From positions 48,147 through 112,146 of the forward strand of contig SSNU01000002.1 in NCBI GenBank assembly GCA_012064415.1: a stretch of DNA of 64,000 nucleotides, in the 5' to 3' direction. The notes beneath the pieces were generated by a model. That model searched no databases. It was not told the origin of the DNA and was given only the letters and a program-made list of their open reading frames with translations. Origin of the DNA: Gyrodactylus bullatarudis. Taxonomy: Eukaryota > Platyhelminthes > Monogenea > Gyrodactylidea > Gyrodactylidae. Below are positions 11,077 to 22,377 of this stretch, one piece after another (within the stretch, counting starts at the first letter, position 1; each line of letters begins with the position of its first letter). The position numbers and the translations under genes were made by a program.

Positions 11077-12834
11077 GAGTCATTGGCTAAAGTTAAGATC
11101 AGTTCCCCGCTCATAAATTCTTTATTACTCAAAAGTAATCACTGAGACTTTAAAATATTAAATATATGGATAAATTATTATGATTGACTCACTTCTTAAC
11201 AATTTTGATCCATCTCTTCAATTCCAGGTCTCCACATGTGAAAAAGGCTAAAAGTTTAGTATATCCATTTATATTCCCGCGAAATTCAAAAAATTCATCA
11301 TTAAAAACAAAATCTGTCTTCTTACTATGCATTGTTTGAATACATCAATTCAAAACACAAGTATTTTACAAATATTCAACATGACTCTAACTATTGATGG
11401 CATAACTATCCTCAATTTGGAGAAACTCTCATGCAATTTAATTGTATCAAACATGAATAATACCATTGGTATTATTCGTCTATGCCAAAGAGTTGGTCTT
11501 ATTGCCAAACTGATCCCTCATTCTTGTTCTGGAGTATCGAGATTTCTTAATCTCCAGAAACTAAACCGTTTCAAAGATGGTTATTGCTTTAAATGTCCTA
11601 AGTGCAAGTACTTAAAATCAATAAGGAAAAGTATGTTTTTTTCTATAAAATAATTTAATTCAGATACATTCTTTGAAGGATCCAAACTCGAGCTATGGAA
11701 GATCCTACAAATTATCAGAATGGTTTCAAAGAAAACTGATAATCTAGAAAGTATGATGGAAGAGCTCAATATAGGAAAGCCCACTGCCGTAGACTGGCGT
11801 AATTTCATGAGAGATATCTACACTGAGAGTGTGATACTTGAGGATGTAAAGATTGGTGGAGATAAGGTCGTTTGTCAAATTGACGAGTCACACTTTGTTT
11901 CGAGGAAATCCCATCGAGGACATACCCCATACTTGTGGGTTTTTGGTGGCGTTGACGAAAAGGGCAATTGCTTCATGACAACTGTTCGAGATCGAAAAAA
12001 GGAAACACTCCTAGCTATCATCAAGAAAAGAATATTACCTGGATCGATAATTATTTCTGATGAATTCAAGTCCTACAAATGTCTACAAAATGAAGGATAC
12101 GAACATCATACAGTTTGTCATAAGTATGAGTTTGTCAGTGACAAGGGCCATCATACCCAGCGTATCGAAGCAATATGGGGAGCAGCAAAAAGATCCTGCT
12201 ACAAAGTTAGAAATAAAAGGAAAGGCTTGCTAGACTCATACCTTAACCAATATCTATTCGAAAGAAAGAATAGAGAATCCATGTTTAGTGCGAGTATAAA
12301 AAAACTCGCAATAATATATCCTTTGTAAATTAACATTTATTATTTTAAATCAAGATTTCTGTTTTATTCATTGAAAAAGAAAGTCTTAAATTATATAAGT
12401 TTTATTGAGACATGGTAAATAGATCTGTTGACAAAAGGAAAGATTGTTCAGAATAGTGATGTCATCAATGGTGAGAAGCAATAAGACCAAATCCTTGGCA
12501 TAGTATAATAGTATCACGAATAGTACCAGCAATGAATATTTGTAAAATACTTGTGTTTTGAATTGTTGTATTCAAACAATGCATAGTAAGAAGACAGATT
12601 TTGTTTTTAATGATGAATTTTTTGAATTTTGCGGGAATATAAATGGATATACTAAACTTTTAGCCTTTTTCACATGTGGAGACCTGGAATTGAAGAGATG
12701 GATCAAAATTGTTAAGAAGTGAGTCAATCATAATAATTTATCCATATATTTAATATTTTAAAGTCTCAGTGATTACTTTTGAGTAATAAAGAATTTATGA
12801 GGGGGGAACTGATCTTAACTTTAGCCGAGTCATT
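11077..12834 (+). mobile_element. Merlin transposon Merlin-1, complete
   Basis: Element 11085-12826 (1742 bp) with about 290-bp near-identical terminal inverted repeats starting GGCTAAAGTTAAGATCAG, flanked by the perfect 8-bp direct repeat GAGTCATT (11077-11084 and 12827-12834). An 8-9 bp duplication, GG-starting ends and an IS1016/ISXO2-type DDE transposase define the Merlin superfamily. Arms differ at only a few positions, so the insertion looks young. Confidence 0.85.
11381..12328 (+). CDS. Merlin (ISXO2/IS1595-type) DDE transposase
   Basis: Cut-and-paste transposase for its own inverted repeats. I join exons 11381-11630 and 11664-12328 across a 33-nt GT...AG intron; without splicing an in-frame TAA follows at once. 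The product is about 304 residues. Order: N-terminal region with CQRVGLIAKLIP, a zinc ribbon (CFKCPKC near residues 72-78), the family motif SIRKNTFFEGSKLELW over the splice junction, then the DDE domain: CQIDESHF (first Asp), WVFGGVDEKGNCF, ILPGSIIISDEFKSY (second Asp) and QRIEAIWGAAKRS (Glu region). It ends LAIIYPL, before the right inverted repeat. The ATG sits at the inner edge of the left repeat. No disruption seen after splicing; probably functional if the intron is removed. Confidence 0.8.
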
Positions 12835-12941
12835 TTACACTAAAATCAAAAATGTGCTAATAATTTTTAAACAACATCAAGGAATACAGTAGTAATTTGT
12901 TTAGTCAATGTGTGAAAATCACTATTAAAATCCCCACAAAT

Positions 12942-13985
12942 ATGAAAAGATGAAAAACGTGTTATCGAAAACCTCCTCCAATCAAATCTCACTTTGAAAG
13001 AGATAGCGAATCATTGTGGGGTATCTCTAAAAACTGTGAGCAGAATTAAAAATGATAAGCACACTCTTCGTGCTCCAGTCTCTGGTCGCCCGAAAAAGTT
13101 TTCCCTTCAAGAGGATATACGGCTTAAAACTATTGTGAAGAGAAATCGTACTGAAACCATTCGGTGTATACAAAAGACTTACTATCCTGATTTCAGCTAT
13201 TCGTAAGTACCTATTTTAATTCAATGAACAGAACTCTTTATACGACAATGACAAGAATAGGAATAAACCAGGTGAATGCAAGACAAGTTCCCAATCTTAC
13301 TGAACGACATAAAAGAGAGAGGTTGGAATTCGCCTTGAACAACATTGATATTGGCCTCTTGAATATTGGCTCGGAATGTATTTCACTGATGAAGTAACTT
13401 TCTCAAACCAAAAGTTCTCAGGATGGGAAAGAGTCCTTTTATGTGATGATCTGACTATTGCAAGAACCAGACCCATCCGAGAAGAAAAGTTTCCAAAAAA
13501 GGTTATGTTTTTTGCAAGTATAAAGTATAACAATGGAATACAGTTAACCCCAGCATCTGGTAATATTGATGGAAGTAAATTTATCCAACTCTCCAATCAG
13601 AATTTCAGATCATATGATGGATTCCGAAGGGAATGGCTTGATGTGCTTATGGACCATGCCCCAGTTCATGATGCAGGTCATGTCAAAGCTTGTTTAAGAA
13701 GAGCTAGGATCAACGTCATTGATTTCCCTGCTAAAAGCCCTGATATTAATGTCATTGAAAATGTTTTTGGGATAATGAAACGATTTTGGTAAGAAAAAGC
13801 ATATTACTAACATTAACTTTACTCAAGTTTAGTTCTGGTGACGATTCCACCAATGATATCAACAAAAAAGTTCAGAGATTGGCAAATTTCCCTGAAGTGA
13901 AGGAAGCCATAAATCAGTGTATTTTATCAATTCCTCGTCGGCTCCAGAAAATAATAGATCTAAGAGGAGAGATGTCAGATTATTA
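12942..13985 (+). pseudogene. Tc1/mariner-like DD34E transposase with two micro-introns
   Basis: N-terminal helix-turn-helix (LKEIANHCGVSLKTVSRIKN) and GRPKKF; then an intron 13203-13231 (GTAAGT...ACAG, 29 nt); catalytic block MYFTDEVTFS (first Asp), MDHAPVHDA (second Asp) and SPDINVIENVFG (Glu) with 34 residues between the last two; then an intron 13789-13832 (44 nt, with ACTAAC branch-like sequence); C-terminal ILSIPRRLQKII and stop at 13985. The ATG at 12942 is followed by a one-base frameshift in an A run, and another frame change lies near 13350, so the copy is damaged by about two indels. No terminal inverted repeats found. Confidence 0.75.
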
Positions 13986-14634
13986 ATTATTATTATATAT
14001 TAATGTACACAGATGTTCAATAAATTTTTACTTTAAATAGATGTTAATAATTAATTACACAATGTTATCACTAGGTGTCAAACCCCTTTCAATATTAGTT
14101 ATTAGGTAATCCAAGAAGAAAATTGAATATTAAGGCATATTTTTATCAATAGAAACCATAAATACGTGAAATCTGTTGATAGATAAAGTATTGATGGGAA
14201 TAACCGCACAGTCTGTGTGACCTTGAAATGACCTTGAATCCTATTGGCTAGAATACCACGATAATAGAAAAAATACCAATTCAAATATATTATACTAGAA
14301 ATTATGTTTTCAGGTGAAAAAATTTAACAGAAATGTAATTTTTAAAAGAAATTTTTATCTATTTGTTTACAGCTTAATAATATCCTTCGAATAGCGAAAC
14401 CATAATTTGGTTACTACGATTTAAAAAAATGCAATTGTAATTTGCAATTTTGTAAATTTATTCTCCTTCTTTCTAATTTTAATAAAACGTTATTGATGCA
14501 AAATAAGGTACTCTAATAATAAACCACTTGCGGCAAATTTATTAATCTTCCAAATACCGAAAAAACTTTACATTTATTGTGTATTTTGAAAAAGTTATTG
14601 TGTTATGTTCAGACTCTATATTTTTGATACGACT
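13986..14634. other. AT-rich spacer
   Basis: No coding or structural signal recognised. Confidence 0.4.
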
Positions 14635-15835
14635 TTACTTTCTGATACAACTGTATATAACCTCATTTCTTTCCAACCAAGGAATCGGGTCTTTGTTCAG
14701 TTCAGGAATCAACTTGGTTGTTTTTTGAATCTTCAAATAAATAGGAGTTAAATCCTCAACTTCTTTTTCAACCTTAGTTCTCAGATTAGAATATTTGTTA
14801 ATAAATAATTCAGGGTACCCATCTTTCATGAGAAACTCCTTCAACAATTCTTTGTCAGACGCTTTACTTACCTCGGAAGATAGGAGTTCAATTTTGAGAA
14901 ATTTATTTCTAACCAGACTCTTCTTCTGGCACACCGGACTGAAGCTCAGAAAGGGAATGATTGTGATGAAACCGAAGCTTTCCTGTGCATCCTTGTTTAG
15001 GCAACCTGATTATTTTTGGTCACGAGAACATCTAGGAAATTTAACGACTCGTCATTTTCATCTTCCTTTAAGAAACCAATGTTTGGGTGCATTGCATTCA
15101 AGTTGGAAAGAATCTCATCAACATCGTTACTACCATCAAGGACCAAAAACGTATCGTCAATATAACGTGTATACAGGCGGCTGCCAGCGATTAGACTGTT
15201 CATCTTACCGGATTCAAGAAAGGCAAAAAACAAGTCAGCAAGCAAAGAGCCAATTGGACTTCCCATTGCGACACCATCTATTTGTTTGGAATAGCATCCA
15301 CCAAATCGAAAATCACCGTCATCATGATAAGTTCCGAGACTAAGTTTGAAGGGATTCTGCAATTAGACGGAAATTCATTAAGTTTCTCACCAATAAACTT
15401 AACGGTTTCCCCTAGCGGGACATTAGTAAACAGGGAGTTAACATCGAATGACACCATTTAGGACGATTCAAAATTGATCTCCCGGAGCTTTGATACGAAT
15501 TCCATCGAATTCTTGACAGAGTGTTTGCATACTTCTTTTCGTAATGGGGTCAAAATTTCAGGTAGCCATTTGACAATCTTGTGCTGGGGTGTAGCAGATA
15601 TGTCAAGAATTGGTCTATATTGCAAACCTTTTGATAAATCCTTATGAATCTTGGGGAGTAGGTACAATCTGCCAATTTCATTTGATGTTGGTCTCTAGCC
15701 GTCGTCTAATTGATGTGCCCTGCCAAAAGTAGGGAATCAACTTTCTTAGTTAAGGCAATTTCAAATCCTTTGTTTCTTGTTTGGGCTTTGGCTGCATCAA
15801 TAGGTCGAAATCTCTTCATATCAGAGAGATAAAAT
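14635..15835 (-). pseudogene. PLE family A reverse transcriptase, 3' truncated
   Basis: Minus-strand PLE polyprotein in several frames. In order: RLYLLPKIHKDL (about 15668), SFDVNSLFTNVPLGETV (about 15440), DGVAMGSPIGSLLADLFFAF (about 15270) and the catalytic YIDDTF (about 15150), then FGFITIIPFLSFSP and a linker ending KLIPELNKDPIPWLERNEVIY at 14645, exactly where the GIY-YIG domain should start. The linker matches the family A copy at 49.8 kb. Frame changes near 15460, 15360 and 14990 inactivate it; the endonuclease and C-terminus are missing. Confidence 0.75.
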
Positions 15836-16430
15836 ATGTGTAAAATATGAAAGAAAGTGTAGTCAAAAGTGAGATATTTTTTCAGAATAGTAAAAAGTTA
15901 AAGTGTAGTCAAAAATGTAAAAAATGAAATAACTATAGTCGAAATTGTAATTTACTCATAAAATATTGATATATTCAGCTTAAAATATTATTTTTATTCA
16001 TTCAAATACATGAAACAGCAAAGTAAATATTCAAAATCTGTATTTTAGTTCTAGTAAATCCGATGAAAGTTTACCAGAAAACCAGTTTCCTTCACCCTTG
16101 TTTAATGAGTTTTTCACTGTTTCTAGAATGATCTAAACATATAGATTTATCAGTTTCACCAAATATCACTTGATATCAAGCAAAGATAATTATGTGCTCA
16201 AAATTCTACAGATTTTTTAAATTTGTTTTATATTTCAGTTCGAATCAAAAGTTAGCAGCTATTGAATATTTTAAAAACAGTTATACTTTTAAAAAATTCA
16301 TTTTGAAAATTATTTTCAAAAACAAAAAATTAGTCCACTTGATAATTTGTTATCGAAAGTTTATTGAAACTATAATTTTAAGGTTTTAAAGTATAATTTT
16401 AAAAAATAATATAATTCTGTGGAACGATAA
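15836..16430. other. AT-rich spacer
   Basis: Very AT-rich; the open frame 16192-16389 looks compositional. Nothing recognised. Confidence 0.4.
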
Positions 16431-16502
16431 TGTTGCCGAACCTCATCAAGTATATTATTATTACTGAAGTCTACACCCATAAGGAAGATTGGAGAACGAA
16501 CG

Positions 16503-16557
16503 AATAATAAGTGATAAACGTTTTATTTCGCCGGGTCTTCTCAGACTTAATTCCGGG
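16503..16557 (-). ncRNA. Hammerhead ribozyme, PLE family A
   Basis: Stem I AAGU/ACUU (UAAGU/ACUUA as 5 bp), core CUGAGAA, loop GACCCGGC, GAAA, stem III AUAAA-ACG-UUUAU, U-C site, cleavage between 16513 and 16512, 32 nt from ATG 16480. The upstream CCGG pairs with CCGG in the stem II loop. Confidence 0.7.
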
Positions 16558-16589
16558 CTTTGATTATATACTATTACATTGCAAATTTT

Positions 16590-16888
16590 TCTACTCTTCC
16601 ATTGGATAGAAAGGAACTCAGGAAGGGGAGTGAAAATCAAAATGAAAATCCAGAGAAGTTGGCTGTAGCCAATAATCACCAATCACAAGCGCAAAGTTCA
16701 GCCCCAGTAACCAATTTAGAGTTGGCAATCAATGAACAATCCGAGAAATCAACTGTTGCTAATAATCAAATTATGAGCCTACAATTAGTACAAATAACGA
16801 GATGAAAAAGAATCCATCAACTAAACGTAAGCGAAAAAGACACAGCGGTCAGTTACTAATAGATGGATTTCTAAAGCGAAAAAAATGA
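16590..16888 (+). pseudogene. PLE family A C-terminal tail with PIP-box-like end
   Basis: Remnant of the region after the GIY-YIG domain: a polar, Asn/Ser-rich linker (KLAVANNHQ, QSEKSTVANN), then after a one-base frame change near 16800 a basic stretch (KRKRKRHS) followed by GQLLIDGFLKRKK and TGA at 16886. The linker matches the tail at 50.3-50.5 kb (EKSTV repeated motif). The end fits the PCNA-interaction consensus Q-x-x-hydrophobic-x-x-aromatic with L at the last position. Upstream domains are gone. Confidence 0.65.
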
Positions 16889-16971
16889 AGCAGCCTTTAA
16901 ACAGGATCATCAAAAAATGAAAACCAATAGAAGAGCAGAAAAATTTGCAATGTAATAGTATATAATCAAAG

Positions 16972-17026
16972 TCCGGGATTCAGTCTGAAAAGACCCGGCC
17001 AAATAAAACGGTTATCACCTATTATT
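16972..17026 (+). ncRNA. Hammerhead ribozyme, PLE family A, mutated
   Basis: CCGGG upstream pairs with CCCGG in the loop; core CUGAAAA; GAAA is changed to CAAA and stem I is weaker (AGU/ACC), so probably inactive. Expected cleavage after C17016, 32 nt before ATG 17049. Confidence 0.6.
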
Positions 17027-17090
17027 CGTTCGTTCTCCTATCATCCTTATGGGTGTAGACTCCAGTAATAATAATATAATTCTCGGTAAA

Positions 17091-17756
17091 AAATTTCCAA
17101 AAACGAAACTAATATTTTTGAGGGTTGTTATAATTCAAAATTAAAGTATAGCTGTAATAAAAGTTGTATTCGTCAATCTGGTAGAAATTTTAAAACAATT
17201 ATCAAAAACATAAAATCTGTAGTTTAAGAAATGATAAATCACATGTTTCTCAACAATAGTGGGCATAAAATAAATTTTGAAGAGGTTTAAATTCTTAGTG
17301 CACAGAAAAACGTTAGAAAGAGGTTAATTCATGAAACTCTTGAAATTGGCGATAATGGTTCTTTTAATGGAGATGTTGGTTGAGTGGACATTGAGCATTC
17401 TTGTCAAAATCATTAGCAATTAACAAAAAATGTGAAAAGAAGTCGTCAAAAATGGATTATATGGAAGATGAAATTTGAGATTTTCAAGTCTGCTACTTTT
17501 TGTACCGAAAAAAATACAGAAATGAGTTTTTGTGGTGTAGATCGTAAACTCAACCTACAAACAAAACAAAACCTATTACGAATTGTATCCTTAATCAGCA
17601 TCGAAAATAAGAAGCTTATCCAGAATTGACACGGTTAAATCTTTTCATTAATTGGAACTAGAAGAAAAATCAATAGAAATGAAGAACAGTTGAACAATAC
17701 ATGGCCTCAATTTTTCAATAAAGGAATATTTAATATGCATTGATGACATTATTATT
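17091..17756. other. Spacer without recognised genes
   Basis: The open frame at 17432-17629 and the charged stretches near 17300 match nothing I recognise. Confidence 0.35.
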
Positions 17757-17809
17757 TCAGATACAGTAGCACTAGTTGAACCTCAAATGACTAACTCAAT
17801 GAGACTTAC
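17757..17809 (+). repeat. Duplicated 50-bp segment
   Basis: GATACAGTAGCACTAGTTGA and the following 30 bp recur at 23018-23067 (one or two differences). The two copies flank the SINE plus gypsy-1 insertion, and the downstream copy lies inside the small ORF 22918-23100. Confidence 0.7.
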
Positions 17810-17818
17810 AATAAATTT

Positions 17819-17914
17819 CACACATCCAAGACCAAGCGAGAACTTATACTATAGTTTCACCCTCATTAGGGATCGTCAGTAAGCCTTACGCCTGCTCCGA
17901 GAATCGAACCTCAA
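17819..17914 (-). mobile_element. Hammerhead tRNA-SINE, 3' part (split by gypsy-1)
   Basis: Minus-strand SINE continuing from 22792-22736. It holds a B box (GAGGTTCGATTCTC at about 17909) and the hammerhead at 17843-17883. Gypsy-1 inserted between the A-box and B-box parts with the 4-bp duplication TCAA. Confidence 0.65.
17843..17883 (-). ncRNA. Hammerhead ribozyme in SINE, intact core
   Basis: Stem I CUUA/UAAG; core CUGACGA; stem II CCCU-AAUG-AGGG; GAAA; stem III ACUAUAGU; cleavage after A17847. Stem I and stem III differ in sequence from the SINE at 8.0 kb but pair equally well, which supports the fold. Confidence 0.72.
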
Positions 17915-18274
17915 TGTAGCAGACAGTTTATCATGCTAACAAAAATATGAATTTTCATTTATTAACTTTAAATATTTCTTATGTAACTACTCATTAGCAA
18001 TAACCCAAAAACATTATTGTTCATTTGTACATACCTACTATTAGCCAATCAGAGAACAGAACCTTCATCAACCAATAGAAATGAAGAAGGTTAATTTGTA
18101 TAATCACGTGGGTACACATTTCATATTTCTCGGTGTAAACCTCGTGGTAAGTCATAAAAACTCAATTCTCATATGTTCAATTTGACTCATGTAAATCTTT
18201 ATTAGCCTTTATTCTACTATTGTCAATACATGTCTCTGCCACCTACAACATCTTCATTTAATCCTATCACCACA
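17915..18274 (+). repeat. gypsy-1 5' LTR
   Basis: 360 bp, TG...CA. It contains two CCAAT boxes (GCCAATCAGAGAAC, ACCAATAGAAATG) and, unusually, the gag start codon at 18230, so the last 45 bp encode the first 15 gag residues. Confidence 0.88.
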
Positions 18275-19351
18275 AATTGGTCCGGTGATGGCGACGTCAA
18301 ATCTTCAACAATGGCATGCTCAAACACAACTACTTCCCTTTGTTGATCAAACACACTACTTCGTTCGGGCCACGATACGAACACATCAACTACAACAAGC
18401 ACCACAAATTGGATCTCTTCAGCACAAATGACATCGACCAATCCTCCCATGACAGCTACCTGCACGTTTCAACCAATGTTCGCAGCACAAAGCCTTCCTT
18501 CGATGTTTTCAATAGGCAATACCACTATGCCACACGCATCATCACCTGCCGCACTTCAAAGCGAATCTAATCTACCAAACAAACAGTCATTCATTGACTT
18601 ATCCAAACAGATTACCTTCAACCCAGATAACTTCGAATCATGGAAGACGGAAATAGACATATACACAACGTGCTTAAACATACCAACAGAAAAAAAGTTC
18701 CTAGCAGCATGGACGACAATACCTCAAAAGTACAAACAGAAACTCACTCCGACTTTAGATTGTCATGGTCCAGAGGCATTCAACAGACTTCACGAAGCAC
18801 TAAAACAAATTACAATGGAATCCAAATACGAGATGTTTACACAGGTTCAATCACAATCAAAATTGGGTTTACTAAAACCTTCAGAAACATACAATAAACT
18901 GCACAATATCTATGCTGGGAGTGAAGAAGCCACAATAAACACATTTGAGCAAGTGTTACCAGACAGACTACGCCCAAGATTTGCGGAACATAGAATACTC
19001 TGCACTCCATTGAACAAGATCATCAACATCCTTGACCACGACAATCCTGATCAGTTAGTCAACCAGTCGACAAATCAACCAACGGTAGATTTTCAAACGC
19101 AAGTTCTATCATAACTAGCTACCATGATGGAAAAACTCAATGCCCAAGATCAAGAAATTAAACAACTCAAAGGCGCAAAAGAGACAAACTGGGTCAGAAC
19201 GCGATCCAAAACCCCATCCTACAGAAGAAGCTCCACTCCGTCCAGAAGACCGAATCATAATAAAGATGGTGTATGTTACTACCATGAGAAATATGGAAAT
19301 CAAGCCAGAAAATGTAATCTACCATGCACATTCGAAAATCAAAAAAACTAA
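18230..19351 (+). pseudogene. gag: gypsy-1 gag, broken
   Basis: Start at ATG 18230 inside the 5' LTR (MSLPPTTSSFNPITT, matching MAPPTTTSSSLIPTTT of gypsy-2). An in-frame TGA interrupts at 18344 and a TAA at 19112; otherwise it is collinear with the gypsy-2 gag: FIDLSKQITFNPDNFESWK (capsid-like start), LLKPSETYNKL, then a basic region and the zinc-binding CYYHEKYGNQARKCNLPC, a C-x2-H-x9-C-x3-C pattern known as CHCC and typical of CsRn1-clade elements. It ends at TAA 19349 directly after the A AAA AAC frameshift site. Confidence 0.85.
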
Positions 19352-19398
19352 AGTCCTGTATGCAGACGACGGTAAACCATACAGGAAAGAAATCCGTC
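19342..19398 (+). promoter_or_regulatory. -1 ribosomal frameshift signal, gypsy-1 gag-pol
   Basis: Slippery heptamer A AAA AAC (19342-19348) in the gag frame, gag stop next, 6-nt spacer, then an H-type pseudoknot: stem 1 CCTGTATG (19355-19362) with CATACAGG (19378-19385); stem 2 GACGG (19368-19372) with CCGTC (19394-19398). Pol lies in the -1 frame. The same layout is present in gypsy-2. Confidence 0.8.
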
Positions 19399-22377
19399 AA
19401 ATTCACATCATCCCTTATAAAAATCTTTGATCCTATTTTAAACATTCCTCATCGACAGTGGTTCGGAACTCTCGATCATCTCCAATCGTCTTAGGAGAAA
19501 ATTTATAAATCTACAAGACTTAAACTCAGAACTCTATGCAGCAAACAACCAAATAATCAAAAAATTTGGAACCACGCTCGCAACTGTATCTCTTGGTCTG
19601 TCAAAACCTATGTCATGGAAATTCATTATAGCCGACACAAAAATCAACATCATTGGCTTCCTACAAAACTATGACATAAAAATCGACCCAAAAAACAGAA
19701 CCATATGTGATTCAACAGGACGCACATCAAAGTCTATCAAATGTGATGATTCTCCTATAATCCACAGTATATCCATTAAGAAAAAAGATGACGAATTACC
19801 AGCCGAGATAAACTCAATACTACAGGAGTACGAAAACAACCTCAAAAGCAAATCCAAAGCTCCAAGTTCGGCATGTAAATAAAAAATCAGTCTCAAAAAT
19901 GAACAACCAATTGTTTGTAAGAAGCCTTTTCCACTAGAACGATCTAAAGAAAGAATGGCAAAACAATTATTCCAAGAACTTGTCAATAATGGAATATGCA
20001 GAAGATCCAGTTCAAGGTTCTCCAGCCCGTTAATATGTGTACCAAAGAAAGAAACAAATGAACTGAGACTATGCGGTGACTATCGAAAATTAAATGCTGC
20101 AACCATCAAAGATGAATACTGTATTCCCAATCCAGATGAAATAATTCAAGCAGCGTCCAAAGGAAAAATCTTCTCAAAAATTGACCTGGTCAAAGCATTT
20201 CATCAGATTGAGCTTGACGAAGAATCAATCCCATTAACCGCAACAAAAACAACATTTGGTCTATTTGAATTCACCAGAATGCCTTATGGATTGAAGAACA
20301 GTTCCCCCGCATTTCAACGATATATGGACTCCATACTCCAAGAAAAGGAATATCTAAGATGCTACATCGATGATATCATCATCTTTAGCCAATCCGTACA
20401 CGAGCACATCCAACATCTCAAAGAGCTATTCATGATCCTTGGTCAAAACAATGTACAAGTAAAGATGACGAAATGCCAATTCATGAAAACTGAAATAACT
20501 CTCCTCGGACACAATATCACGCACTCCAAAATTGAACATGATGCATCAAACCTTAAAGCGGTTCAAGAAATTGAAGTCCCAAAGACAGTTAGAAGTCTCA
20601 GAAAACTACTAGGCATGTTTTCATTTTACCGACATTACGTGAAGGATTACGCAAAAATAACCTCGTCATTATATGCTTCCTTAGAATCAGAATCGCGGAA
20701 GAAGAGGAATTCAAAACCCATCAATCTAACCAAAGAACAACTCGAAGATCTTACAACTCTGAAAGAACGGTTCACAAACATCCCAAAACTACACTCTCCA
20801 GACTTTACACGAAAATTTCATATGTTCACAGACACATCGGAGAAAGCCATTGGTACCAGTTTAGAACAATTTTTTGAAGAGAAAAGATTACCAATTCGTT
20901 TCTACTCGAGATCACTGAACAAAACAGAAAGAGACTATTGGATTTTTGACAAAGAATTACTCGCAATCATTGAAGCTGTATCCAAAAAGTTCCATCACTA
21001 CCTCGAACACAACAAATTCACGATTCACACTGAAAATATGGCCTTAGTTCATGCTATTCAAAAACCCTCAGACAAGCACTCTTCTCGAGTAAGGAAACAA
21101 CTACAAAAACTCTCAGAATATGATTTTGAAATCCAACACATCAAAGGCAACGATAACAAAACTGCTGATATCCTAAGTCGAACAACTTGCTACCTCACAT
21201 ATTTGGGAACCACCTGCATCTCGGAAGAAGAAATCAGCAGAGAGCAAAAGAAAGATGAAAACTTCAACCAGGTAATGATCATGAACCCAGAACGGTACAA
21301 TTACCAAAAATGGCAGAACGAGTTTATCTATGTAACCAACAAAACACCCGCAACTCCTATCATACCCAAATCGCTGAGAAAAAAATGCTTCCACCAAGTA
21401 CACGATCTAAATCACCCTGGTCGAAAAGCCTCACTAAGTGCAATCAAGGAACACTACTCCTGGCCAAGAATGAGTTCAGATATACATAAATGGACGAAAG
21501 AATGCCAACAGTGTCAAAAATCAAAAGTAATCCGTCACACCAAATCTGCTCCAGTAACAATTCCCGTACCGACAGAAAGATTTAGAGTAATCCACATCGA
21601 CGTCACAGATCTTCCAGAATCGAGAAAGGTGAAACACCTTCTGACAGCAACCGATAGAATGACTAGATGGACAGAAGTGATACCTCTCCAAGACCTATCC
21701 ACACAAACAATAATCCTCAACCTCGACCTACATTGGATAGGAAGATTCGGAATCCCAGAAAAGATAATATCGGATAGAGGACCACAATTCACATCTGAGG
21801 AATTCAAAAAATACTGTACAAACCTGGGAATCAAACATCAAACCACCACTGCTTACAATCCAAAATGCAATGGCATGGATGAACGTTTTCACAGATCGCT
21901 TAAGAACAGCCTCAGAGCAGCTTGCAACGGAGACTGGATGCCACACCTCGGTCTAACTCTACTCGGAATAAGAAACTGCAAACGAGCCAACTCAGACTAC
22001 TCACCTGCACAAATGGTAAATGGCGAAAGTCTACCTGGCACATTGATCCCAAGATCCAAAGAAGACTAAGACGAAGAGATTCGATGGTACATGGCCAGAA
22101 TGCTTGAAACAGTTGCACCTGAAGAAACGCGACTAGGAAAGTCAAAAACCTACATACCAGAAAGCCTGGAAAAATTGTGATTATGTATACGTACGCGAAG
22201 ACAGCTGGTCGAATAGTCTAGTCCCTAAGTACAAAGGCCCATTCAAAGTTATCGAAAGGCACGAGAAACACTTCAGGATCCAGACGGACAAGAGACAAGA
22301 ACACGTTTCAATCGACAGGATCAAGCCAAGTTTCATCCCCGATGAAGACGAACAAAGACGCCCCGTTGAAATGTAGC
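19349..22377 (+). pseudogene. pol: gypsy-1 pol, broken
   Basis: Protease (FLIDSGSELS near 19445 after a small deletion), then RT, RNase H and integrase. The longest intact part (19955-22069, 704 codons) has RT with YIDDIIIF, RNase H with FTDTSEKAIG (gypsy-2 has YTDASELAIG), and integrase with the HHCC finger (LNHPGRKAS...CQQC) and catalytic core HIDVTDL, SDRGPQF and the Glu in NGMDERFH. After a frame change near 22068 the C-terminus continues to PVEM and a TAG that overlaps the first bases of the 3' LTR. TGA/TAA and indels make it non-functional. Confidence 0.85.

Larger units (their letters stand above)
16431..17090. mobile_element. PLE family A inverted terminus pair
   Basis: Two family A pseudo-LTRs in opposite orientation flank a C-terminal coding remnant. 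Minus arm (16580-16431): box ATCCAATGGAAG, hammerhead, ATG 16480 reading MGVDFSNNNILDEVRQHY. Plus arm (16920-17090): box CCAATAGAAG, hammerhead, ATG 17049 reading MGVDSSNNNIILGKKFP. The arms match over about 120 bp, centred on 16560-16945. Inverted-plus-direct terminal arrangements are typical of PLEs. Confidence 0.7.

Noticed and set aside
14795..15343. 182-codon plus-strand ORF
   Set aside because: Antisense shadow of the PLE family A reverse transcriptase, whose YIDDTF and SFDVNSLFTN motifs are on the minus strand.
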